Assembly (NCBI GenBank): GCA_026874595.1 | Contig: CM049319.1 | Location: 2,818,601-2,882,600 of the forward strand | DNA from: Sipunculus nudus | Lineage: Eukaryota > Annelida > Sipuncula > Golfingiida > Sipunculidae | Reading direction: 5' to 3' | Length of the DNA: 64,000 bases | In this document: piece by piece, positions 14,601-26,600 of the stretch | Numbering within the stretch: the first letter of the stretch is position 1 | Layout: each line of letters opens with the position of its first letter | The notes under the pieces: model-generated | What the model was told of the DNA's origin: nothing | Seen by the model: the letters and a program-made list of their open reading frames with translations, nothing else | Databases searched by the model: none | Translations under genes and position numbers: made by a program

Positions 14601-17600
14601 ATTGTCAGTTTCCGGAACATGTTCGTGGCGGGTGAACATTGTGACCATGAGACCTTGGAATGGATCCAGAAGGTCGTAGACCGACCCATCCTAGACAACT
14701 GGTGGCAGACAGGTCAGTACATATACGTGTGCCATGCAACCTTTGACATGGCTAAAGAGCAGCTATTTATTTTTGTTTTTTTTTTGCCATAGTAATATAA
14801 GATATGCATGTTTTGTTAAAATTGTATGAATTATATGTACCTTAAGGTCATCAAGAGTTCTAAAATTTTAATTAAAAAAAAATAATGTGACTGCATCAGT
14901 TTATAATATTTCAGTTCTAGAAGGGACATCATGCCAGACTGCCATACTATAATCTGTTTCATCACCTTGTGTCCAACTGGTTTTTGTTATGAAAATATTT
15001 ATTAGTTACATTTCCTTTTAGGAAAAGGTTAATATAGGTTAGAGATTTTAAGGGCCTAGCCTTCAACGAGGTAAATAAATACCTTTCCTCCCTATTATTT
15101 AAGAAACAGATTTATTTTAAAATATGAGAAATCAGTCAATATTTCACAACATATCAGCCATATTTATGGCAGTCAGGGTCATTGGTCACTTGCAAAAGCA
15201 GCCTCAGTCGACAGCCACGACTTGGCTGATGTCACATAAACACTCTTAAAATTTGACCATCTAAAACAAAGATGGCTGCTCATGCAGTGACACATCTGAT
15301 CAGTCAGATCATTTAAGGAGTCCAAAAAGTTGTGAAAGATAAACTGAAGATTTGTTATAAATGTCTTAATTGTCATATTAGGGCAATCAGTTCCATATGC
15401 AGTGTCTAGGAAATAAATGAAAAATTATAAATTTTGAGAAAATAATCTCTAAAAACAGGTGGACTCAGGTTTGTGGACCAGAGTATGATACAATGTTTGA
15501 CTTTGTATCTTTGGACAGGCTGGTGTATTGTTTCAGCCCTACACTGATGATTGCTGTTTTATTTTGCTTATTCAGAGACTGGGTCAGCTATAACCTGCAC
15601 ATGTGTTGGACTTGGCAACGACTTGTACCCTCCTCATGGCGTGGCTGGCAGACCTGTACCAGGCTGGAATGGTAAGATAAAGTTTTACTTATTTTAATAT
15701 TTCACTTGTTTAAAATAAACAAAACTGTTATTCACATACTTTTAAATAATATGACATGGTCATAAAGACACACAACGAGGGCCTACACAGACCATCAGGA
15801 GACCATAAAGTATTCCATTCTGCAGATGCAGTGAAACAAACTAAGCTCTTGCATACAAGTCATACAGGTTGAGTCTACTCAACTGCTTCTGACTGTGACA
15901 GAATAAATGCATGATACGGTCAATTACTGCTGACTCTACCTGAACAAACATGCCATAATTGGTGGCTAAGTTTTCTCTGAACTGTCTAAAAAACATGTAT
16001 AAATATTGTTTCAGTTTTTCTGTAATATTTACAAAATACTGGTCTCGTTTTTGTCCACACATCTGTAACAGCTTCAGAATCACTTTGGGTGTCATGTTAA
16101 ATTTTAGGCAAACTACAGGATGTCTATTAGTTGGAGTGTTAATTTTCAAAATAATGATTTTATAGGTCAAATAAATTTTAAATGAACAAAAGAAATTTTA
16201 CTTTTTAAATTTTCTTCTTTAAAAGTCTTGTCTTAATAGATGGGCCAAAAATAAAAATGTGCATAGTTACAATTCCATTTATTAAAATGAAATGTTTTAA
16301 AAAGTAAATGGCTGAGAAATATCAATTTAAATTTACAATATAGAAAACTAGTAAATATTTTCAGAAATCCCAAAGTTTTCACAAACCACTTTGTAGAGAA
16401 TATGTTTCAGAATATGTACATTTAAGTGGTCAGAGAGCAAGAGTTTTAACTAAAATTAAGGAAAACCTGAAACAATACATAGACAGACTAATGAGACAGT
16501 TCTGAGACAATGATAATAAAAAAGGTCAGGATTTTTTACAGGGTGCTAACAGAGCATGATTTAGGAGTGCAGTGCATTTATTTACCTGTTTTCTGTTCCT
16601 CCCAGGGTGGCAAACTTTGTCTTGTGTTACCTTAAAAACTGTCCGTCTGTCTGTTTGCTTGAGCAGGGTGGTGCTGCTCCAGTATATTCTCTCACAGCTA
16701 ACTACCAGTTAATGGTATTATAAGAAGTAAATTGGCATTTATAATATTCATGATTTTGAGATTCATAATAATTTACAAACTGCTAGCCATGTACTTTCCT
16801 GGTAGATGAAGGTTATGTAATTAATTGTAAAAGAAAGTATATTTTGTTGTGTACTAAGTGAAAAGAAGAAATGGGGTATGTAATGTAATTTAAATTTTAT
16901 ACATCTCAACTATCATAAAGCTGGTGATACTGATATTGGTGATTGTGATGGTGGTGATTTATAAATGCTTTAATGTTTCAGTGCAAGTTCACAGAGAGGA
17001 CGGCACAGAAACTGACGACTATGAACTTGGTGAAATTGTTGTGAAGTAAGTGTAACAAAATGTCTCATAACCTTCCATTAACAGGAATACATCTCACCTG
17101 AAGGGGCTTTCTCATAAAAAAAGGTTAAACTGCCTTTAAATTATGTTCATTTGTTGTACCCTTGAACCTCTGTCACAAGCTTATGTGTGACCTGAGCTTT
17201 ACCCATGAACTAAGAAATAATATTAAAACCTTATTCTGAGTACTTCTTAAGTATTGTGGTGACATGTAATCTCTTACAAAAAATCAAAAGACTATTTGCT
17301 TCATCAGGGTTGTATATTGGATATGATGATAATAATGAAATGCCCAAAATTTCTGTTCAGTATGTGTATAAGGCAGACTAGTATGAGTATTCTATTGAGA
17401 GAAAATGAAATAATCGAAATATGATTTTATTCTGCACTCTATATATGTCTTTCTGAATTCCTCTTCCAGGTCTGGAGCTGGATCCTGACTTTTATCTCAT
17501 TACTTTTCATTAATGTTTAAAGTACTTTTGACCTTCTAATTACTAACCTGCTTATTCATTAATTTTGTTTTATTTAAATGCTCTGTAAAGCTGTGGTTCC

Positions 17601-20600
17601 TTGTGCATGTATATGTGTATGTATGCGTATATGCTTAAAAAATCATTCACTTGATTTTGTAACTGTTGTATTTCCGTGTGTCCATCAGTGTATATACATC
17701 CGTCTTTATGATGAAGAACAGTCTTTATGATGAAGACGTGTAACAATAAATATGTCTTCCAGTTCATGAATATACACATATACATGCACACAGAAACACA
17801 GCTTGAGGTAGAGTATAACTGCTAAAATGGATTCATTGACTAACATGGATCTGTAACTTATCCCACTTTGCCAAAAATATCCCCAAATTCATTCGGCACT
17901 AGGTTAAACAGATAGATATCTAAAACGATTGATGTGATATTATTATATCTGTTTTCTTCTCCAGACTGCCATTGCCTCCTACATCCTTCTCCACATTATG
18001 GAAAAATGATGAATTGTTCAAGAACCTGTACTTTAACATTCCAGTAAGTATCATGGAGTCATTTATAAATGTGTCAGTTATTACTCTCTTTAGGTGGAGC
18101 CCTGTGGTAATTAGGATTTATATCTGTATGTATTTCAGCAGTTAATGTATTACAAAGATACTATTACCTACATGAACACTGTATTACAAAGATTTGCTGT
18201 GTAAACTATATGTAACAGTGCTGGACTATGCATTACAAAGTTACACTGTGTATTACAGGGGTACTATGACACAATGGATGCCGGATACAGGGATGAATTT
18301 GGAAATATCGCAGTTCTGTCACGAGCTGATGATGTCATCAACGTCGCTGGTCATCGCCTGTCAGCCGGCGCCCTGGAAGAGGTCCTTTACCACTCATTAT
18401 TCATATAGTTATTATATATATGAGCATGAATACTGTAAACTTAGTCAGTGCCTGTGTAATAATATAACATATTAGGTAATTGTTTCAGATGTTATCACTT
18501 TACATTATCATTCTCTATGTTTGCTTTTTACTTCAAACTTTCATATGTTACTGATGTATAATCAACATTTTTCCAAAAAATCTTTCTTTAAGGAATTATT
18601 GTTTTAATATACCCTTTTATATAAGAATTAACAGGGGCCTGCTTGACAAGCAGTGCCCTATAGTGATTACCGTGTCAGTCCTTCCTTCCGTCCATCCTTC
18701 CTCCCGTCAGTGACACTTTCTTTTGCGCTCAATACCTCAACAACAACATACTGTAGCTTTCACAAATTCACAGAGATGATTGGTACCTATGAGGGATTCA
18801 GACCTGTCGAATTACAGACCTGTCAGAATTCCAATATGGCCACCACAGCCCAATAGCTGATTTTCTTTCACTTGTGATAACTCAACAACAACATACTGCA
18901 GCTTTCCCAAATTCACAGGGATGGTTGGTACCTATGAGGGCTCTAGACCTATCAAATTACAGACCTGTCAGAATTCCAATATGGCCACCACAACCCAATA
19001 GCTGATTTTCTTTTGCGTGATTTAACTCAACAACAACATACTGCAGCTTTCCCAAATTCTCAGGGATGGTTGGTACCTATGAGGACTCCAGACCTATTGA
19101 ATTACAGACCTGTCTGAATTCCAATATGGCCACTACAGCCCAATCGCAGATTTTCTTTAACATGTGATAACTCAACAACAACATTCTGCAGCTTTCCCAA
19201 ATTCTCAGGGATGGTTGGTACCTATGAGGGCTCTAGACCTATTGAATTACAGACCTGTCAGAATCCCAATATGGCCACCACAGCCCGATCACTGATTTTC
19301 TTTCATGCGCAGTAACTCAACATCAACCTACTGCAGCTGTCCCAAATTTACAGGGATGATTGGAACCTATGAGGGCTCCAGACCTTCCAAATTGCAGACC
19401 TGTCGGAATTCCAATATGGCCACCACAGCCCAAAAGCTGATTTTATTTCGCGTGCGATAACTCAACAACAACATACTGCAGCTTTCCTAAATTCACAGGG
19501 ATGGTTGGTACCTATGAGGACTCCAGACCTATAGAATTACAGGCCTGTCGGAATCCGTATATGGCCACCAAAGCCCAATCACTGATTTTCTTTCGCGCAC
19601 GATAACTCAACATCAACCTACTGCAGCTTTTCTAAATTTACAGGGATGGTAGGTACATATGAGGGCTCCAGACCTATTGAATTGCAGACCTGTCTGATTC
19701 CAATATGGCCACCACAGCCCAATAGCTGATTTTATTTCGCGTGCGATAACTCAACAACAACATACTGCAGATTTCCTAAATTCACAGGGATGGTTGGTAC
19801 CTATGAGGACTCCAGACCTATAGAATTACAGGCCTGTCGGAATCCATATATGGCCACCAAAGCCCAATCACTGATTTTCTTTCGCGCACGATAACTCAAC
19901 ATCAACCTACTGCAGCTTTTCTAAATTTACAGGGATGGTAGGTACATATGAGGGCTCAAGACCTATTGAATTACAGACCTGTCGGAATTCCAATATGGCC
20001 ACCACAGCCCAATAGCTGATTTTATTTCGCGTGCGATAACTCAACAACAACATACTGCAGATTTCCTAAATTCACAGGGATGGTTGGTACCTATGAGGAC
20101 TCCAGACCTATAGAATTACAGGCCTGTCGGAATCCATATATGGCCACCAAAGCCCAATCACTGATTTTCTTTCGCGCACGATAACTCAACATCAACCTAC
20201 TGCAGCTTTTCTAAATTTACAGGGATGGTTGGTACATATGAGGGCTCCAGACCTATTGAATTTCAGACCTGTTGGAATTCCAATATGGCCACCACAGCCC
20301 AATTGCTGATTTTCTTTCGCACGAAATAACTTAACAACAACATACTGCAGCTTTCCCAAATTCACAGTGATGGTTGGTATCTATGAGGGCTCCTGACCTA
20401 TTGAATTACAGACCTGTCGGAATTCCAATATGGCCACCACAGCCCAATAGCTGATTTTATTTCGCGTGCGATAACTCAACAACAACATACTGCAGATTTC
20501 CTAAATTCACAGGGATGGTTGGTACCTATGAGGACTCCAGACCTATAGAATTACAGGCCTGTCGGAATCCATATATGGCCACCACAGCCCGATCACTGAT

Positions 20601-23600
20601 TTTCTTTCATGCGCAGTAACTCAACATCAACCTACTGCAGCTGTCCCAAATTTACAGGGATGATTGGAACCTATGAGGGCTCCAGACCTATTGTATTACA
20701 GACCTGTCGGAATTCCAATATGGCCACCACAGCCCAAAAGCTGATTTTATTTCTCGTGCGATAACTCAACAACAACATACTGCAGCTTTCCTAAATTCAC
20801 AGGGATGGTTGGTACCTATGAGGACTCCAGACCTATAGAATTACAGGCCTGTCGGAATCCATATATGGCCACCAAAGCCCAATCACTGATTTTCTTTCGC
20901 GCACGATAACTCAACATCAACCTACTGCAGCTTTTCTAAATTTACAGGGATGGTAGGTACATATGAGGGCTCCAGACCTATTGAATTGCAGACCTGTCTG
21001 ATTCCAATATGGCCACCACAGCCCAATAGCTGATTTTATTTCGCGTGCGATAACTCAACAACAACATACTGCAGATTTCCTAAATTCACAGGGATGGTTG
21101 GTACCTATGAGGACTCCAGACCTATAGAATTACAGGCTTGTCAGAATCCATATATGGCCACCAAAGCCCAATCACTGATTTTCTTTCGCGCACGATAACT
21201 CAACATCAACCTACTGCAGCTTTTCTAAATTTACAGGGATGGTAGGTACATATGAGGGCTCAAGACCTATTGAATTGCAGACCTGTCGGAATTCCAATAT
21301 GGCCACCACAGCCCAATAGCTGATTTTATTTCGCGTGCGATAACTCAACAACAACATACTGCAGATTTCCTAAATTCACAGGGATGGTTGGTACCTATGA
21401 GGACTCCAGACCTATAGAATTACAGGCCTGTCGGAATCCATATATGGCCACCAAAGCCCAATCACTGATTTTCTTTCGCGCACGATAACTCAACATCAAC
21501 CTACTGCAGCTTTTCTAAATTTACAGGGATGGTTGGTACATATGAGGGCTCCAGACCTATTGAATTTCAGACCTGTTGGAATTCCAATATGGCCACCACA
21601 GCCCAATTTGCTGATTTTCTTTCGCACGAAATAACTTAACAACAACATACTGCAGCTTTCCCAAATTCACAGTGATGGTTGGTATCTATGAGGGCTCCTG
21701 ACCTATTGAATTACAGACCTGTCGGAATTCCAATATGGCCACCACAGCCCAATAGCTGATTTTATTTCGCGTGCGATAACTCAACAACAACATACTGCAG
21801 ATTTCCTAAATTCACAGGGATGGTTGGTACCTATGAGGACTCCAGACCTATAGAATTACAGGCCTGTCGGAATCCATATATGGCCACCACAGCCCAATTG
21901 CTGATTTTCTTTCGCACGAAATAACTTAACAACAACATACTGCAGCTTTCCCAAATTCACAGTGATGGTTGGTATCTATGAGGGCTCCTGACCTATTGAA
22001 TTACAGACCTGTCGGAATTCCAATATGGCCACCACAGCCCGATCGCTGATTTTCTTTTGCCTGCAATAACTCAACAACAAACTACTGCAGCTTTCCCAAT
22101 TTTACAGGGGTCATTAGTGCCTATGAGGAATCCAGACCTATTGAAAACAGACTTGCTCAAAATCAAATATGGCTAACAGACTACATTCGGTGATTTTCTA
22201 TGGCACACATTATTTCAGACATATCTTCTAAATCTTTAATATCATTTGATCTAGTAGGATTTTTTCCCTCATGCATATGGATAAAAACCTGTTTCTGTTT
22301 GTCATATTTTTCAAATTTAACTTAATTTTTCACCCATATGTAAACTAGTACAGCACTAGCAGAAATGCGGGGCCCTCCGAGGACCATTGTCAAACCACAT
22401 CTAGGTATTTTTAATTTACTATCATTATTACAATGGATATAACACCCCTGGTCAATTTTTCAATTCTGCCATTAAATTTTAATCTTGTTTTTGTTGGTTT
22501 GACTGTTAGCAACTTTATGCAAAATGTTCTGTACAGATTTTGATGAAATTTTTAGAGGATTGGGACAACACACAAGGAACAATTCATTAAATTCTATAGT
22601 TATATGAATCATCATTTTAGTTTTTTAATGCAGAGGATTCTGTCCCATTGTCACATACAACTGTACATACAACTATTTCTTTATTAATGGTTCGACCTTT
22701 CCATTCATATGTATTAGAGCCATTATTTGTAAAGAAACTTATCATGTGAACCCATGTTACTGAAGTACAATATTGAAGCTTATAAACACAAGCTTGATTA
22801 TGATGGTCCTGACAAGGGTATCTGGTAGTTGCATCGTAGGAAATCAGAACTACCTACCATCCTTTTTAACTGTAAGTGGACTAACCCATTTAAAGGATAA
22901 CCCTGTGGTAAACTAGGCTGAAAGTGACAAACCCTCACTTTGTCTCTATAGCCTGGGTGAGATTGATGTGTGGCCATTGTGCAGCCATATTTGCTACATC
23001 CAGCACAAGTCACTATGTGGCGCTAAGAAGCTAAATGTTAATTGACGTAAGGGGAAACCTCTTTTAAGTACCCACTATGTTTGTATAGCTCTTTAAGAAT
23101 TATGCTTAATCCATGGGCTGGCAGTATATGTTTCAGCTTATTAATAACAACCGTTCCAAATTTGGACAAACCTTTTTGGTTATTTAAAACTTAAATTGCT
23201 TTGTTGTTTTTATTTTTATCTGTGAGAGAAATCCTGCAGTATGACCACACATACATCTTAGTTATAATTATTTTAATTTACTATGTATCTGTTTGTTACT
23301 CTTAATGCAGGCCATCTTGGAGCATGATGATGTGACTGAGGCAGCCGTTGTCGGTCTCCCTGATCAGCTTAAGGGCCACGTACCCCTTGGATTTGTGGTG
23401 CTCAAGAAAGGTAAATAACCAGGGGAGCTCTGAGTGCAGTGCAGATCCCTCTAACAAGGCTTAACATTCTGACATTTATAAAGGTAAATAAGCAGGGGAA
23501 CTGGATTGCAGATCCCTCTAACAAGGCTTAACATTCTGACATTTATAGAGGTAAAATAAGCAGGGGAGCTCTGAGCAGAGTGCAGATCCCTCTAACAAGG

Positions 23601-26600
23601 CTTAACATTCTGACATTAATAAAGGTAAATAACCAGGGGAGCTCTGAGCAGAGTGCAGATCCCTCTTACAAGGCTTAACATTCTGACATTAATAAAGGTA
23701 AATAACCAGGGGAGCTCTAAGTGGAGTGTAGATCCCTCTAACAAGGCTTAACATTCTGACATTAATAAAGGTAAATAACCAGGGGAGCTCTAAGTGCAGT
23801 GCAGATCCCTCTATCAAGGCTTAACATTCTGACATTTATAAAGGTAAATAACCAAGGGAGCTCTGAGCAGAGTGCAGATCCCTCTTACAAGGCTTAACAT
23901 TCTGACATTAATAAAGGTAAATAACCAGGGGAGCTCTAAGTGGAGTGTAGATCCCTCTAACAAGGCTTAACATTCTGACATTTATAAAGGTAAATAACCA
24001 GGGGAGCTCTGAGTGGAGTGTAGATCCCTCTAACAAGGCTTAACATTCTGACATTTATAGAGGTAAAATAAGCAGGGGAACTCTGAGTGGAGTGTAGATC
24101 CCTCTAACAAGGCTTAACATTCTGACATTTATAGAGGTAAATAACCAGGGGAGCTCTAAGTGCAGTGCAGATCCCTCTAACAAGGCTTAACATTCTGACA
24201 TTTATAGAGGTAAATAACCAGGGGAGCTCTAAGTGCAGTGCAGATCCCTCTAATAAGGCTCAACATTCTGACATTTATAAAGGTAAATAACCAGGGGAGC
24301 TCTAAGTGCAGTGCAGATCCCTCTAACAAGGCTTAACATTCTGACATTTATAGAGGTAAATAACCAGGGGAGCTCTAAGTGCAGTGCAGATCTCTGTAAC
24401 AAGGCTTAACATTCTGACATTTATAAAGGTAAATAAGCAGGGGAGCTCTGAGCAGAGTGCAGATCCCTCTAACAAGGCTTACCATTCTGACATTTATAAA
24501 GGTAAATAACCAGGGGAGCTCTAAGTGCAGTGCAGATCCCTGTAACAAGGCTTAACATTCTGACATTTATAAAGGTAAATAACCAGGGGAGCTCTGAGCA
24601 GAGTGCAGATCCCTCTAACAAGGCTTAACATTCTGACATTTATAAAATTAAATAACCAGGGGAGCTCTGAGTGCAGTGCAGATCCCTCTAACAAGGCTTA
24701 ACATTCTGACATTTATAAAGGTAAATAAGCAGGGGAGCTCTGATTGCAGTGCAGATCCCTCTTACAAGGCTTAACATTCTGACATTTATAAAGGTAAATA
24801 ACCAGGGGAGCTCTGAGTGGAGTGGAGATCCCTCTAACAAGGCTTAACATTCTGACATTTATAAAGGTAAATATCCAGGGGAGCTCTGAGCAAAGTGCAG
24901 ATCCCTCTAACAAAGCTTAACATTCTGACATTTATAAAGGTAAATAACCAGGGGAGCTCTGAGTGCAGTGCAGATCCCTCTAACAACTATTACATTCTGA
25001 CATTTATAAAGGTAAATAACCAGGGGAGCTCTGAGTGCAGTGCAGATCCCTCTAACAAGGCTTAACATTCTGACATTTATAAAGGTAAATAACCAGGGAG
25101 CTCTGAGTGCAGTGCAGATCCCTCTAACAAGGCTTAACATTCTGACATTTATAAAGGTAAATAAGCAGGGGAGCTCTGAGCAGAGTGCAGATCCCTCTTA
25201 CAAGGCTTAACATTCTGACATTAATAAAGGTAAATAAGCAGGGGAGCTCTGAGTGGAGTGGAGATCCCTCTAACAAGGCTTAACATTCTGACATTTATAA
25301 AGGTAAATAAGCAGGGGAGCTCTGAGCAGAGTGCAGATCCCTCTAACAAGGCTTAACATTCTGACATTTATAAAGGTAAATAAGCAGGTGAACTCTGAGT
25401 GGATTGCAGATCCCTCTAACAAGGCTTAACATTCAGACATTTATAAAGGTAAATAACCAAGGGAGCTCTGAGCAGAGTGCAGATCCCTCTAACAAGGCTT
25501 AACATTCTGACATTTATAAAGGTAAATAACCAGGGGAGCTCTGAGTGGAGTGGAGATCCCTCTAACAAGACTTAACATTCTGACATTTATAAAGGTAAAA
25601 AAACCAGGGGAGCTCTTGAGTGCAGTGCAGATCCCTCTAACAAGGCTTAACATTCTGACATTTATAAAGGTAAATAACCAAGGGAGCTCTGAGCAGAGTG
25701 CAGATCCCTCTAACAAGGCTTAACATTCTGACATTTATAAAGGTAAATAACCAGGGGAGCTCTGAGTGGAGTGGAGATCCCTCTAACAAAACTTAACATT
25801 CTGACATTTATAAAGGTAAAAAAACCAGGGGAGCTCTAAGTGCAGTGCAGATCCCTGTAACAAGGCTTAACATTCTGACATTTATAGAGGTAAATAAGCA
25901 GGGGAGCTCTGAGCAGAGTGCAGATCCCTCTAACAAGGCTTAACATTCTGACATTTATAAAGGTAAATAACCAGGGGAGCTCTAAGTGCAGTGCAGATCC
26001 CTGTAACAAGGCTTAACATTCTGACATTTATAAAGGTAAATAAGCAGGTGAACTCTGAGTGGATTGCAGATCCCTCTAACAAGGCTTAATATTCTGACAT
26101 TTATAAAGGTAAATAACCAGGGGAGCTCTAAGTGCAGTGCAGATCCCTGTAACAAGGCTTAACATTCTGACATTTATAAAGGTAAATAAGCAGGTGAACT
26201 CTGAGTGGATTGCAGATCCCTCTAACAAGGCTTAACATTCTGACATTTATAAAGGTAAATAACCAGGGGAGCTCTAAGTGCAGTGCAGATCCCTCTAACA
26301 AGGCTTAACATTCTGACATTTATAAAGGTAAATAAGCAGGTGAACTCTGAGTGGATTGCAGATCCCTCTAACAAGGCTTAATATTCTGACATTTATAAAG
26401 GTAAATAACCAAGGGAGCTCTGAGCAGAGTGCAGATCCCTCTAACAAGGCTTAACATTCTGACATTTATAAAGGTAAATAACCAGGGGAGCTCTGAGTGG
26501 AGTGGAGATCCCTCTAACAAGACTTAACATTCTGACATTTATAAAGGTAAAAAAACCAGGGGAGCTCTTGAGTGCAGTGCAGATCCCTCTAACAAGGCTT

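Noticed and set aside
15841-16170. 109-codon minus-strand frame
   Set aside because: Within ACSS3 intron 9, no recognisable domain, and the opposite strand is equally open over 68 codons.
18194-18475. 93-codon plus-strand frame across exon 12
   Set aside because: A shadow frame; the conserved protein is in another phase.
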